NCBI GenBank assembly: GCA_030160035.1 | Contig: BSNO01000003.1 | Location: forward strand, 1,054,001-1,118,000 | From: Rhizobium albus | Lineage (GTDB): Bacteria; Pseudomonadota; Alphaproteobacteria; Rhizobiales; Rhizobiaceae | Length of the DNA: 64,000 nt | Direction: 5' to 3' | Made by a program: the position numbers and the translations under genes | In this document: positions 27,410 to 38,384 of the stretch, piece after piece | How the letters are laid out: every line of letters starts with the position of its first letter | Position numbering within the stretch: the first letter of the stretch is position 1 | The notes under the pieces: generated by a model | Seen by the model: only the letters and a program-made list of their open reading frames with translations | Database searches by the model: none | Told to the model about the DNA's origin: nothing

Positions 27410-28494
27410 TAACCGTCCTCCTTGTGCAGGAGCACGGTCACTCCGAGGGCAAACGCCACGAAGACCGGCAGCCATGCTGCAACAAACGCTGGAATTGCCC
27501 CTGACTCCCCGAAGGTCCTGACCAAAACAGAGACGACATAAAGCACGAAGCCTGCAACGATACCACCCAAAATGACGCTGCGTGCCTGCCCGAACCGTGC
27601 GAAAGTCAGCGAGACTGTCGCGGCGATCACAGCCATTGCCGCGATCAGAAAAGGTCTTGCCAGAAGTATCTGAAATTGTGTGGAAAACTGCGCGGCTGAA
27701 AAGCCGAGCGAACGGGCCACCTCGATCTTTTGCGGCAACGCCCAGATCGAAACCGATTCAGGGTCTGTCAGCCGCTCCTGCACATAGGCAGGCCGCAGGC
27801 TCGTGGGGACGTCGATCATGCCGATCTCTTCCGGCTCCGCCCCCGCCCGGAAGCGCCGTGCGCCATCCACAGCCCAATAGCCATCTTCGAGCGCGGCACT
27901 CTCCGCTTCGATGCGCGAATCGACGGCGCCGTCCTGGTCGAAGAACACCATGGTGACGCCGAACATCACCAGCCCACCATCGATCGCGCCCCGGGCACCG
28001 ATGATCATCTCCTGATCGCCGCTCTTCTGGCGCAGCCAGGGAACGATGTTGTCGGAGGAGGGCGCCTGATTGCGGTTGAAGATCACGCTTTCGAGGAATT
28101 GTGCCTGCGTGAAGCCGGCCGACGCCAGCGGATTGAAGACGGCGACGGCGAACACGCCTGCTGTCAGCGCCGCCGCACAGATCGGCAGCATGAATTGCCA
28201 GACCGAGACGCCGACCGAACGGGCGATCACCAGTTCATAGCGCCGGTTCAGCTGAACCAGCACGGTGATTGCGGCGAAGAGCGCCGCAAAGGGCAATGCC
28301 TGCTCGGCGAAGCCCGGTGCGCGATAGATCGAGAGAAGCGCGACGTCGAAAACGGAAATGCCTTCGACATCCGGTACCCGCTCGAGCAGCACCGTGAGGT
28401 CGATGATCAGGATCAGCGAGAAGATGCCGAACATGATCGCCGTCAGCGTGACGAGGTATCGAACGTAGAAATAGAGATTGAGCGTGCGTCCCAT
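27409..28494 (-). CDS. lptG: LPS export ABC transporter permease LptG
   Basis: LptG is one of two inner-membrane permeases that extract LPS for the Lpt bridge. The 361-residue protein has about six transmembrane helices: three in the first 120 residues, a periplasmic beta-jellyroll region (roughly 130-270), and three near the C-terminus. The start RTLNLYFYVRYLVTL is typical. It begins one base after the lptF stop and its own stop overlaps lptD. lptB and lptC are not in this window. LptF and LptG are similar; the order F-G-D and its N-terminus support this call. Confidence 0.93.
   Translation of the reverse strand: MGRTLNLYFYVRYLVTLTAIMFGIFSLILIIDLTVLLERVPDVEGISVFDVALLSIYRAPGFAEQALPFAALFAAITVLVQLNRRYELVIARSVGVSVWQFMLPICAAALTAGVFAVAVFNPLASAGFTQAQFLESVIFNRNQAPSSDNIVPWLRQKSGDQEMIIGARGAIDGGLVMFGVTMVFFDQDGAVDSRIEAESAALEDGYWAVDGARRFRAGAEPEEIGMIDVPTSLRPAYVQERLTDPESVSIWALPQKIEVARSLGFSAAQFSTQFQILLARPFLIAAMAVIAATVSLTFARFGQARSVILGGIVAGFVLYVVSVLVRTFGESGAIPAFVAAWLPVFVAFALGVTVLLHKEDG
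27417..27423 (-). promoter_or_regulatory. Shine-Dalgarno within lptG that sets the lptD GTG start
   Basis: AAGGAGG on the minus strand lies 7 bases before GTG at 27409. It supports this start over in-frame codons further upstream inside lptG, which would put 22 extra residues before the signal peptide. Confidence 0.8.
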
Positions 28495-28495
28495 G

Positions 28496-29692
28496 TCAGT
28501 TCTGCGCTCCGCTTTTCACGGAGGCGGCCGTGGCACGCCGGCTGATGGCAACGACTCGGTCGCTGACCTGCTCGATCAGCCGGGCAACCGGTCGCGGCAA
28601 TGCGGGTCTGATGTCCTTGGCAAGCAGGAAGAGCAACAGCCCGCCCACGGTCAGCGGCAGAATGTAAAGCAGCGCGATGCCGAATGCCGATTGAGCGGCG
28701 ATGTCTTCGAGCAGATAGGACAGCAGGAAATAGGTGACGCCGAGGGTGAGCGCGGTGGCGGTCATCGTGCCGTTCACTTCGCGCGACGTCCGCGCTTCTC
28801 CGGCGACCAGCACACCGATAAGGCCCATGATCACGGGAAGCGTCCAGTTCGTCATGCGCTTGTGCAATTCGGCGGAGAACTCGCGCGGATTTTCCTGGAA
28901 CCGCGGGTTTTCCGGGTCGGGATTGAAGAGATACGGCGTCGTCTGGTCCTTGGGAAAGACGATGTAGGCGCCCGCGGCCGGCGCAAAGGCAGACAGGTCG
29001 AATGCGTAGGACGCGAAGCGCACGATGGAGACGGCGTCGCTGTCCGTATCGCGCTGGTGCAGCTCGCCATCGCGCATCAGCAGCAGTTGGCGGCCCTCAT
29101 TGTCTTCGGCGATTGCCGCTTCGCGGGCGAAATAGGTGAGTTCCTGGTCCGGATCGCGCCGATCGGCGATGAACAGGCCCCCGAAGCCGCCGTTGGGCAC
29201 GCGTTCGGCGATATGCACCGTCAGCCCGTTGTCGATCGTCTGGAACGTGCCTTCCTGCAAGAGCGACGTCAAAAGGTTCGCGCGCACTTCCTCGATGAAG
29301 GTGCGAAACTCCTGTCGCGAATAGGGCGTGACGCCGTTTTCGAGAACGAAGGATGCGGCGCCCGCAAGCAGGCCAAGGATGAGGACCGGCACCACGATCA
29401 GGCGCTTCGGCCCGCCGGACGCCTTGATGACCGCCATCTCCGAATCGGCGTTCATCGCCTTGAATATCTGCACCGTCGCGAGCAGCAATGCGAACGGCAT
29501 GATGAGCGGGATGACTGAGGGAATCAGCAGCGTCGCGACATAAAGGAAGCTGACGATCGTGGAGCCGCTATCGGTCGCGACATTCAGCCTGTTCAGGCCC
29601 TGGACGATCCAGACGATGGCGGTAATCGCTGTCAGAGTTCCGAGGAACGTGGTGGCGATCCGCCGGAAGATGTACCACTCGATCAGCTTCAT
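28496..29692 (-). CDS. lptF: LPS export ABC transporter permease LptF
   Basis: The 398-residue protein begins KLIEWYIFRRIATTFLGTL and has the six-helix permease layout with a large periplasmic domain (about 130-300) between helix groups. NADSEMAVIKASGG near 80-93 is the conserved coupling-helix region that contacts the LptB ATPase. It is the first gene of the lptF-lptG-lptD-surA-pdxA-rsmA operon. The usual LptF C-terminus is extended by a basic tail of about 40 residues. Confidence 0.93.
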   Translation of the reverse strand: MKLIEWYIFRRIATTFLGTLTAITAIVWIVQGLNRLNVATDSGSTIVSFLYVATLLIPSVIPLIMPFALLLATVQIFKAMNADSEMAVIKASGGPKRLIVVPVLILGLLAGAASFVLENGVTPYSRQEFRTFIEEVRANLLTSLLQEGTFQTIDNGLTVHIAERVPNGGFGGLFIADRRDPDQELTYFAREAAIAEDNEGRQLLLMRDGELHQRDTDSDAVSIVRFASYAFDLSAFAPAAGAYIVFPKDQTTPYLFNPDPENPRFQENPREFSAELHKRMTNWTLPVIMGLIGVLVAGEARTSREVNGTMTATALTLGVTYFLLSYLLEDIAAQSAFGIALLYILPLTVGGLLLFLLAKDIRPALPRPVARLIEQVSDRVVAISRRATAASVKSGAQN

Positions 29693-30035
29693 CGGGCCTG
29701 TTTTTCATCACTCTGGTCGTGATGCAAGCCGGCCGATCGGAAGGCATGAGCATCCGTCAGGCTGTAACTCTGCATCGTGCCCCGCCAAGCGCTGCCGATA
29801 GTCGCGCCGAATGGCTAAAACTTGGCGAAGAAACACGGTAAACGAAGCGTAATCGTCGATCCGCGGCACGTATGCACCATGGGCGGCATTGCCTTTCACG
29901 TTTCGTTGAACAGCGTTTCGTCCATGCCGTCGGGGAGGTCTCTGCGCGCAGTTGCAGGTGCTGCGCCCTTGCCTTCGAGCCTGAAAAATCCGACACCTCG
30001 CTTCACAGTCTCATTGAAGGGAATACCGTCGCGCC
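29693..30035. other. 343-base divergent intergenic region, lptF/pepA
   Basis: No convincing gene is seen. The region must carry promoters for the minus-strand lpt operon and plus-strand pepA. A GAAGGG element precedes the pepA start. I see no strong inverted repeat or clear -35/-10 pair. Confidence 0.6.
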
Positions 30036-31526
30036 ATGACCAGGAAACTCAGCATCGCCTTCGCCAAATCCGCAAAGTCCAACGAGGGTGTCGCGGTTTT
30101 TCTCGCTCCAGCGAAGGATCGGCTTCCGGCATCTCTCGCTGAGGTAGATCCGGGCGGCGTCGTGGCCAAGGCTGCCGAGATCGCCGAGTTCAGCGGAAAA
30201 TCGCTGAGCGCGGTGGACGTGCTGGCGCCTGCCGGTGCCACGACAAACCGCATCATGGTGCTCGGAACGGGAGAAACTCCGACGCACAACGACTGGACCG
30301 ATCTCGGCGGTGCGCTCGTCGGTCGCCTGAAATCGATCCGCAACGTCACCGTCTATCTCGATGTGAATGGCGCGGAGACCGGTGCGTCTGCCGCCGCCAA
30401 TTTCGCATTGGGCATGATGCTGCGCAATTACAGCTTCGACGGTTACAAGACGAAGAAAAAGGATGACGACAACGGCAAGTCGGAAGAAGGCGATGTGTCG
30501 GTCACGATCGTGACGCCGGATGCGTCCGCCGCCAAGAAGGCCTATGCCGAATTCTCCGGCACGGGCGAGGGCGTGCTTCTTGCGCGCGATCTCGTCAACG
30601 AACCGGCGAACGTGCTCGGCCCCGTCGAATTCGCCAAGCGCGCATCGGAGCTGGAGGCGCTTGGCGTCGACATCGAAGTCCTCACCGAGAAAGAGATGAA
30701 GAAGCTCGGAATGGGCGCTTTCCTCGGCGTCAGCCAGGGATCGTCGCGTCCGCCGCGCATCGTCATCATGCGCTGGAACGGCGGTGAGAAGAACGCCGCA
30801 CCGATCGCCTTTATCGGCAAGGGTGTCGTGTTCGACACGGGCGGCATCTCGATCAAACCCGCAGCCGGTATGGAAGACATGAAGGGCGACATGGGCGGCG
30901 CTGCGGCCGTCACCGGCCTGATGCATGCCCTGGCATCGCGCAAGGCCAAGGCGAACGTGGTCGGCATGATCGGGCTTGTCGAGAACATGCCGGATGCCAA
31001 CGCCCAGCGCCCCGGCGATATCGTAACCTCGATGTCCGGCCAGACGATCGAGGTGATCAACACCGATGCCGAAGGCCGGCTCATCCTGTGCGACATGCTC
31101 TGGTACTGCAACGATCGCTTCAAGCCGGGCTTCATGATCAACCTCGCGACGCTGACGGGCGCAATCCTGGTCGCGCTCGGCAATCATCACGCCGGCCTGT
31201 TCTCCAATGACGACGTTCTGGCGGAACGCCTTTCGGAAGCCGGCGAAACGACTCGCGAGAAGGTCTGGCGCATGCCGCTCGGCAAGGACTACGACAAGAT
31301 GATCGACTCGCGCTTTGCCGACATGAAGAACACGGGCGGTCGCTATGCTGGCTCCATCACTGCCGCGCAGTTCCTGCAGCGTTTCGTCGGCAAGACGCCC
31401 TGGGCGCATCTCGACATCGCAGGCACGGCGATGAGTTCGCCGCAGACGGAGATCAACCGGTCCTGGGGGTCAGGCTACGGCGTCCGCCTGCTCAACGAAC
31501 TGGTGCGCGCCCACTACGAAAACTGA
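30036..31526 (+). CDS. pepA: leucyl aminopeptidase
   Basis: PepA is an M17 dizinc aminopeptidase releasing N-terminal residues, often leucine. The 496-residue protein has a variable N-terminal domain to about residue 165 and a catalytic domain with the metal/catalytic residues around [15 protein letters not shown] (262-275) and the signature NTDAEGRL at 342-349. All expected residues are intact. In E. coli PepA also binds DNA in site-specific recombination; that is not assumed here. holC follows 7 bases after its stop, the pepA-holC order seen in many proteobacteria. Confidence 0.97.
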   Translation: MTRKLSIAFAKSAKSNEGVAVFLAPAKDRLPASLAEVDPGGVVAKAAEIAEFSGKSLSAVDVLAPAGATTNRIMVLGTGETPTHNDWTDLGGALVGRLKSIRNVTVYLDVNGAETGASAAANFALGMMLRNYSFDGYKTKKKDDDNGKSEEGDVSVTIVTPDASAAKKAYAEFSGTGEGVLLARDLVNEPANVLGPVEFAKRASELEALGVDIEVLTEKEMKKLGMGAFLGVSQGSSRPPRIVIMRWNGGEKNAAPIAFIGKGVVFDTGGISIKPAAGMEDMKGDMGGAAAVTGLMHALASRKAKANVVGMIGLVENMPDANAQRPGDIVTSMSGQTIEVINTDAEGRLILCDMLWYCNDRFKPGFMINLATLTGAILVALGNHHAGLFSNDDVLAERLSEAGETTREKVWRMPLGKDYDKMIDSRFADMKNTGGRYAGSITAAQFLQRFVGKTPWAHLDIAGTAMSSPQTEINRSWGSGYGVRLLNELVRAHYEN

Positions 31527-31533
31527 TCGGGCG

Positions 31534-31986
31534 ATGACTGAAATCCTGTTCTACCACCTGACGGAATCCCGCCTCGAGCAGGCTTTGCCGCCGCTGCTGG
31601 AAAAGAGCCTCGAGCGGGGCTGGAGGGTGGTGGTGCAGGCTTTGGACGATGTCCGTCGCGATGCGCTGGACACCGTCTTGTGGACCTACAGCGACGACAG
31701 CTTCCTCCCGCATGGGCTCGATACCGAAGCCCATGCGGACAGCCAGCCGATCTTGCTGACGGCAGGGCAGGCGGAGGCTGTGAATAGCGCCACCGTCCGC
31801 TTCATGGTCGATGGCGCGGCGCCGCCGGACATTTCGAGCTATGAGCGGGTGGTCTTCATGTTCGACGGACACGATGATCGTCAGCTGGCGACGGCCCGCG
31901 ATCAGTGGCGACGCCTGAAGTCCGAGGGCCATGCCCTGACCTATTGGCAACAGGGCCCAGGTGGCCGCTGGCAGAAAAAAGCCTGA
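31534..31986 (+). CDS. holC: DNA polymerase III subunit chi
   Basis: HolC links the clamp loader to single-strand-binding protein. The 150-residue protein begins TEILFYHLTESRLEQALPPLLEKSLERGWRVVV and carries WTYSDDSFLPHG and VVFMFDGHDDRQLATARDQWRRLKSEGH, all typical of the family. It lies between pepA (7-base gap) and the CorA-like gene (31-base gap), so it is probably in one transcript with pepA. Confidence 0.95.
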   Translation: MTEILFYHLTESRLEQALPPLLEKSLERGWRVVVQALDDVRRDALDTVLWTYSDDSFLPHGLDTEAHADSQPILLTAGQAEAVNSATVRFMVDGAAPPDISSYERVVFMFDGHDDRQLATARDQWRRLKSEGHALTYWQQGPGGRWQKKA

Positions 31987-32017
31987 GCGACAGCGCCGGG
32001 ATGGGTTGGAAGTCGAC

Positions 32018-33007
32018 ATGATCACCACGTATCGGCTCGTCGAAGGCAAGCTCGAAGCCACGCCGCACGAAGCTGGCGCAGACATCTCCAGGGAAACTTT
32101 CGAGGCGGCCGTCTGGATCGATTGCCAATCTCCGACGCTCGCCGAAGACGTGATCCTGCGCGACGCGACTGGGATCGATATTCCGACTCGCGCTGAGATG
32201 GATGAAATCGAGACGTCGAGCCGGCTCTATAGCGATGGCAACGCCGCCTACATGACGGCGATGTTGCCCTCCGCGACCGATACGCAAAATCCGGTCACTC
32301 TGCCCGTCACCTTCATCCTCGCGCCCCGGCTCCTTGTCACCGTACGCCATCACGAGCCGCGCGCATTCTTGAACTTCGCATTACGTGCTCAGAAACTGCC
32401 GATGGACGGACGCGATGCCATCGCCGTCCTAGCGGGCCTTCTCGATGCTGTGATCGATCGGATCGCCGACATTCTCGAGATCGTCGGCAAGGACATCGAT
32501 CTGATCTCGAAGGACATCTTCGCCAACGCCTCGACCGGGCCAACGAAGGGCAGGGACTTCCAATCCATCCTGAAGGCCATCGGCCGGCAGGGTGATCTGC
32601 TGTCGATGCTGCGCGACAGTCTCGCGACGCACGACCGGCTGTTCTCCTTCTTTGCCAATGTCGCCAACCAGCGTCACTGCGATCGCGACACCAAGGCTGC
32701 GATCAAGACGCTCTCTCGCGATGCGGCGTCCCTGTCGGACCATGCATCCTATCTGTCGCAAAAGATCGTCTTCCTGCTCGACGCGACGCTGGGTCTGATC
32801 TCGATCGAGCAGAATGCCATCATCAAGATATTCTCGGTCGCCGCAGTGATATTCCTGCCGCCGACGCTGGTTGCCTCGGTTTACGGGATGAACTTCGAGT
32901 TCATGCCCGAATTGAACTGGGCCTATGGCTACCCCTATGCCTTGGGGCTGATGGTGTTTTCGGCTGTCGTACCCTATCTCTTCTTCAAGCGGCGCGGCTG
33001 GCTCTGA
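32018..33007 (+). CDS. corA: CorA family magnesium/divalent metal transporter
   Basis: From ATG at 32018 the protein has 329 residues. The large N-terminal cytosolic funnel is rich in charged helices, with a long stalk helix (about 220-265). Two C-terminal transmembrane helices flank the ion-selectivity signature GMN at 290-292 (YGMNFEFMPE), and the protein ends FFKRRGWL. CorA proteins form pentamers moving Mg2+, sometimes Co2+ or Ni2+; ZntB-type Zn2+ transporters share the fold, so the ion is not certain. No Mg2+-sensing leader was recognised. Confidence 0.9.
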   Translation: MITTYRLVEGKLEATPHEAGADISRETFEAAVWIDCQSPTLAEDVILRDATGIDIPTRAEMDEIETSSRLYSDGNAAYMTAMLPSATDTQNPVTLPVTFILAPRLLVTVRHHEPRAFLNFALRAQKLPMDGRDAIAVLAGLLDAVIDRIADILEIVGKDIDLISKDIFANASTGPTKGRDFQSILKAIGRQGDLLSMLRDSLATHDRLFSFFANVANQRHCDRDTKAAIKTLSRDAASLSDHASYLSQKIVFLLDATLGLISIEQNAIIKIFSVAAVIFLPPTLVASVYGMNFEFMPELNWAYGYPYALGLMVFSAVVPYLFFKRRGWL

Positions 33008-33109
33008 GCTTTTACGCTCTGTTATGTATGTCTTTTCACATATGCAGAACGTGATTTGCGCGAGCGATGTCATCACGGGCACTATGCGTCTTTCCCGAGG
33101 AGATGCGCC

Positions 33110-33331
33110 ATGATTGCTGTAAAGCTTGAGCCGGATCCCGTCATGGAATTGATCGCGGATTACTGCGCCGGAAATCATGCCGGTGGTTGGCCTTTGTCCC
33201 TATCGGAGGGCGTGGCGACCGTTCGCCGTTGGCAGCCGAACCTTGCCATGACCGATCAGGAAATCAGGACGCGCGTGGCGAAATTCGCCGTCGGCCGTGG
33301 CCTGAACGTGCATTTCGACCAGCCGGTCTGA
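33110..33331 (+). CDS. small conserved-looking hypothetical protein
   Basis: The 73-residue protein starts at ATG 33110 behind a good GAGGAG site. It is soluble, with two likely helices (VMELIADYC and DQEIRTRVAKFAV) and a central GGWPLSLSEGVATVRRW. No signal peptide, membrane segment or known domain is recognised. It stands between corA and the convergent ABC-F gene. The 102 bases upstream include AT-rich ATGTATG...CACATATGC, a possible promoter area. Codon usage matches neighbours, so it is probably real. Confidence 0.7.
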   Translation: MIAVKLEPDPVMELIADYCAGNHAGGWPLSLSEGVATVRRWQPNLAMTDQEIRTRVAKFAVGRGLNVHFDQPV

Positions 33332-33377
33332 CGTCCAAAGTCAGAAAAGAATGCGAGCGGGCCGGAAGCGGTCGTCA

Positions 33378-35276
<1,899 letters not shown>

Positions 35277-35449
35277 GGCGGCTTCTTGGCTGATGGAGGC
35301 GTTCTTGGCAAGGAGCGTTCCGGCAAACGCTAGGCGTTCGCCGGGAAGAGAGGGCATGCGGCGCATCGCATGTTATGGATGCGGTCACAGCACCATGGCA
35401 TAGGCACTGAATTGCCTATCTGTGGGCCAGCGCAGAGGGAGATCGCTAC

Positions 35450-36139
35450 ATGACCATTCAACTCTACGAACTCGTTGGTAGCGATCCCACGCGCCCTTTC
35501 AGTCCGCATTGCTGGAAAGTCGTGATGGCGCTCGCCCATAAGGGGCTCGAGTGGGAAAGCCGGTCCGTTCCCTTCACCGAAATTCCGAAGATCGAAGATG
35601 GCAGCGGCATCGTGCCGGTCATTTGCGACGGAGATGCGACCGTGTCCGACTCATTCGCGATCGCGCTGCATCTGGAAAGGACGCGACCCGATAGCCCGTC
35701 GCTGTTCGGCGGACCGGGCGGTGAGGCGATGGCCCGGTTCGTCGAAGCCTGGTGCCAGACGCAGATTCACGCGATCATCGGCAAGGCGGCGATCATGGAC
35801 GTGCATGACGCCCTGTCACCCGATGACCAGGCGTTCTTTCGCAAGAGCCGCGAAGCCCGCTTCGGCATGCCGCTGGAGGAAACGCGCGAGCGTGGGCTGT
35901 CGGAACTCGGAAAACTGAAAGCGAGGCTGGAGCCGGTGCGCGCCATGCTGCGCCACCAGCCCTTCATCGGTGGCGCAAGTCCACTTTTTTCCGACTACAT
36001 CCTGTTCGGCGCTTTCCAGTGGGCCAGGATCATCATGCGCGAACCGCTGCTCGGCCATGATGATCCTGTGCTGGACTGGTTCGAGACCTGCCTCGATCTG
36101 CACGGCGGGATCGGTCGCGCGGTACCGGCCGCCGCCTGA
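35450..36139 (+). CDS. glutathione S-transferase family protein
   Basis: The 229-residue protein has an N-terminal thioredoxin-like domain (IQLYELVGSDPTRPFSPHCWKVVMAL, then GIVPVI and DSFAIALHL for glutathione binding) and an alpha-helical C-terminal domain with DYILFGAFQWAR. S18, P19 and C21 are near the usual catalytic position. The substrate is unknown; relatives include beta-etherase-like GSTs. An AGAGGGAG site precedes the start. It lies upstream of ndk, separated by two hairpins. Confidence 0.88.
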   Translation: MTIQLYELVGSDPTRPFSPHCWKVVMALAHKGLEWESRSVPFTEIPKIEDGSGIVPVICDGDATVSDSFAIALHLERTRPDSPSLFGGPGGEAMARFVEAWCQTQIHAIIGKAAIMDVHDALSPDDQAFFRKSREARFGMPLEETRERGLSELGKLKARLEPVRAMLRHQPFIGGASPLFSDYILFGAFQWARIIMREPLLGHDDPVLDWFETCLDLHGGIGRAVPAAA

Positions 36140-36168
36140 GCCCAGCCGCCGTCTCGTCGTCGTGTCTT

Positions 36169-36204
36169 GTGTTCGCAACACTTGGCGGCTATGGAGGCCG
36201 CCAA
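36169..36204. other. two adjacent hairpins between the GST gene and ndk
   Basis: GTGTT/AACAC with a 3-base loop (36169-36181) is followed directly by TTGGCGGC/GCCGCCAA with a 7-base loop (36182-36204). Neither has a long T run after it. They may end the GST transcript inefficiently or form part of the ndk leader, whose start is 43 bases on. Confidence 0.45.
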
Positions 36205-36247
36205 ATTCTCCCGACATTCCGTCAAGCAAAAGAACAGGGAAAACCTC

Positions 36248-36670
36248 ATGGCGATCGAACGCACCTTTTCGATGATCAAGCCCGACGCAACGAAGCGCAA
36301 CCTCACCGGCGCCATCACCAAGATGCTGGAAGACGCCGGCCTGCGCGTCGTCGCTTCCAAGCGCGTATGGATGAGCCTGCGCGAAGCCGAAGGCTTCTAC
36401 GCGGTCCACAAGGATCGTCCGTTCTTCGGCGAACTGACCGAATTCATGTCGTCGGGCCCGACGATCGTTCAGGTGCTGGAAGGCGAGAACGCCATCGCCA
36501 AGAACCGCGAAGTCATGGGCGCAACCAATCCTAAGGACGCTGCAGAAGGCACCATCCGCAAGGTGCACGCGCTCTCCATCGGCGAGAATTCGGTGCACGG
36601 CTCCGACGCTCCCGAGACCGCAGCGGAAGAAATCGCCTACTGGTTCTCCGGCACCGAAATCGTCGGCTGA
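36248..36670 (+). CDS. ndk: nucleoside diphosphate kinase
   Basis: Ndk transfers the gamma-phosphate of ATP to other nucleoside diphosphates through a phosphohistidine. The 140-residue protein starts [16 protein letters not shown] and has the active H117 in SVHGSDAPE. Length and all key residues are normal. ATG at 36248 is the family-consistent start. A strong terminator follows the stop by about 43 bases. Confidence 0.99.
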   Translation: MAIERTFSMIKPDATKRNLTGAITKMLEDAGLRVVASKRVWMSLREAEGFYAVHKDRPFFGELTEFMSSGPTIVQVLEGENAIAKNREVMGATNPKDAAEGTIRKVHALSIGENSVHGSDAPETAAEEIAYWFSGTEIVG

Positions 36671-36713
36671 ATCGATTTCTCGACAGCAGGCCCTAAACGG
36701 CTGATGCAGAGAC

Positions 36714-36746
36714 AAAAAAACCCGGAACTCAGGTTCCGGGTTTTTT
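36714..36746. terminator. bidirectional rho-independent terminator, ndk/cysH
   Basis: A perfect stem CCCGGAAC/GTTCCGGG with a TCAG loop is flanked by seven A on the left and six T on the right. It can stop ndk on the plus strand and cysH on the minus strand. Confidence 0.95.
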
Positions 36747-36770
36747 AGTTCTTGGGAGTGATGATCGCGA

Positions 36771-37511
36771 TCAGGCGGCTGGCAGAGCCGAGGCGGCACC
36801 GGCGACATGCAGGCCGCATTCGCGCTGCTCGTCGCGCTCCCACCACCAGCGGCCGGCACGTTCGTCTTCGCCGGGTTTGATCGCGCGGGTGCAGGGCGCA
36901 CAGCCGATCGACGGATAGCCGCGGAGGTGGAGCGGATTGACCGGAATGCTGCGTTCCGCAACACGAATCCGGATATCTTCGAGCGTCATGTCCGCGAGCG
37001 GATTGATCTTCAACAGTTCCCGATCGGCGTCCCATTCGGCAAAGGGCACGCTGCCGCGCGCTGCCGACTGGCCACGTCGCAGTCCGGTGATCCAGATATC
37101 GGCCCCCGCCAGCGCCCGACCGAGCGGCTCCACCTTGCGAATGCCGCAACAAGCGTGGCGCGCTTCGACGCTTTCATAGAACCCGTTCATCCCGTAGGTC
37201 GCCACGAACTGGTCGACCGCGCTCGGTTCCGGAAGGAAACGCTCGATCGAAATGCCGTAACGCGCCTCGGTCTCCTCGATCAGATCCACCGTCTCGTCGA
37301 AAAGGCGCAACGTGTCGAGCGTGACGATCCGCGCCGAGGGCAGGGCGCTCACGAGCGCATCGGTCACCACCTGATCCTCGATGCCGAGGCTGGTCGTGAA
37401 GACGATCGAGTGGCCGGCACCTTGCAGCCATGCCAGCCGGTCTTCCAGCGACAGGCTGCCGAACAGGCATGAGATGTCGCCAATCAGGACATTCGCTTCG
37501 TCGCGTAGCAT
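36771..37511 (-). CDS. cysH: assimilatory adenylyl-sulfate (APS) reductase
   Basis: The protein has 246 residues from ATG at 37511, with GGAGTG before it. C121-C122, C204 and C207 match the [4Fe-4S] ligand pattern of thioredoxin-dependent APS reductases, and C232 (RECGLH) is the catalytic cysteine. This cluster separates APS reductases from cluster-free PAPS reductases, so the substrate is probably APS; rhizobial CysH proteins are known to use APS. It gives sulfite for cysteine synthesis. No other sulfate-assimilation genes are in the window. The 129-base gap to moaE shows no riboswitch that I can recognise. Confidence 0.95.
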   Translation of the reverse strand: MLRDEANVLIGDISCLFGSLSLEDRLAWLQGAGHSIVFTTSLGIEDQVVTDALVSALPSARIVTLDTLRLFDETVDLIEETEARYGISIERFLPEPSAVDQFVATYGMNGFYESVEARHACCGIRKVEPLGRALAGADIWITGLRRGQSAARGSVPFAEWDADRELLKINPLADMTLEDIRIRVAERSIPVNPLHLRGYPSIGCAPCTRAIKPGEDERAGRWWWERDEQRECGLHVAGAASALPAA

Positions 37512-37640
37512 GTTCACTCCAGTGCTTCTTCGCGCCGATTTTCGCCATTTATCGGCGATCGACGGCGTAAAGACGAGGCAACCCATCCTTCGAGTAGCGC
37601 TCTTTGAGAAAAAGCCTACGCCTGAAGACCGGCTGACGGG

Positions 37641-38120
37641 TCAGCTTTCGCCGCCGACCTTTTGCCATCGAAGCCGTGCCTCGTCGTCGGCGTCGCGCGC
37701 AGCCACCCAGTCGCCGGTCTGGCCACTTGCGGCGTGCTCCTTCTTCCAGAAGGGCGCCGAGGTCTTCAGATAGTCCATCAGGAAATTCGCGCCATCGAAT
37801 GCCGCCTGCCGGTGCGACGAGGCGGCGACGACGAGCACGATGTTGCCGCCGGGCGCGATTTTGCCACAGCGATGGATGGCGGTGAGGCCGCTCAATCCAA
37901 ACCGGGCAATGGCTTCGTTCGCGATGCGGCCGATTTCCGCCTCGGCCATGCCAGGATAATGTTCGAGCTCGAGCGCCGAGAGCCGACCGTTTTCATCGCG
38001 GCAAAGGCCCGTGAACGTCACTACGGCGCCGATATCGGTTCGTCCCGCTGCCACTGCTTCGATCTCTGCAGCGACGTCGAAATCGTCAGCCTGAACGCGG
38101 ATGGTCGGTGTGACGGCCAT
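37641..38120 (-). CDS. moaE: molybdopterin synthase catalytic subunit MoaE
   Basis: MoaE inserts sulfur, delivered by MoaD thiocarboxylate, into cPMP to form molybdopterin. The 159-residue protein shows the family segments GAVVTFTGLCRDEN, LELEHYPGMAEAEI, HRCGKIAPGGNIVLV and the active lysine region FWKKEHAASG near 124-133. It follows moaD after 6 bases. The molybdenum enzyme at 46.6-48.7 kb is one possible user of the cofactor. Confidence 0.97.
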   Translation of the reverse strand: MAVTPTIRVQADDFDVAAEIEAVAAGRTDIGAVVTFTGLCRDENGRLSALELEHYPGMAEAEIGRIANEAIARFGLSGLTAIHRCGKIAPGGNIVLVVAASSHRQAAFDGANFLMDYLKTSAPFWKKEHAASGQTGDWVAARDADDEARLRWQKVGGES

Positions 38121-38126
38121 GGCTCT

Positions 38127-38384
38127 TCATCCGCCGGTCATCGGCGGGAACAGTGCGATTTCGCGCGCATTGCCGATCGGCTCGCGATGGTCGGCATGCT
38201 CCTGATCGAGCGCCACTCGGATCACATGGGCGTGCTGCAGCGCTGCCTCATATTCGTCGCCCTGCGTCTGCAGATAGGCGAGCAGATCGCTGACGCTGAC
38301 GACACTTTCGGGCAGTTCGCGCTCTTCTTCGGACTTGCCGATGCGCTCGCGCACCCAGGCGAAATAGATGAGCTTCCGCTTCAT
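38127..38384 (-). CDS. moaD: molybdopterin synthase sulfur carrier subunit MoaD
   Basis: The 85-residue ubiquitin-like protein ends in the required di-glycine (FPPMTGG), which becomes the thiocarboxylate. The middle has the beta-grasp pattern and an acidic helix. Its ATG overlaps the pgsA stop in ATGA, so pgsA, moaD and moaE form one coupled unit, a Rhizobiales-type order. Confidence 0.96.
   Translation of the reverse strand: MKRKLIYFAWVRERIGKSEEERELPESVVSVSDLLAYLQTQGDEYEAALQHAHVIRVALDQEHADHREPIGNAREIALFPPMTGG

Noticed and set aside
37512-37640. SAM or sulfur-responsive riboswitch upstream of cysH
   Set aside because: No recognisable riboswitch core is visible in these 129 bases.
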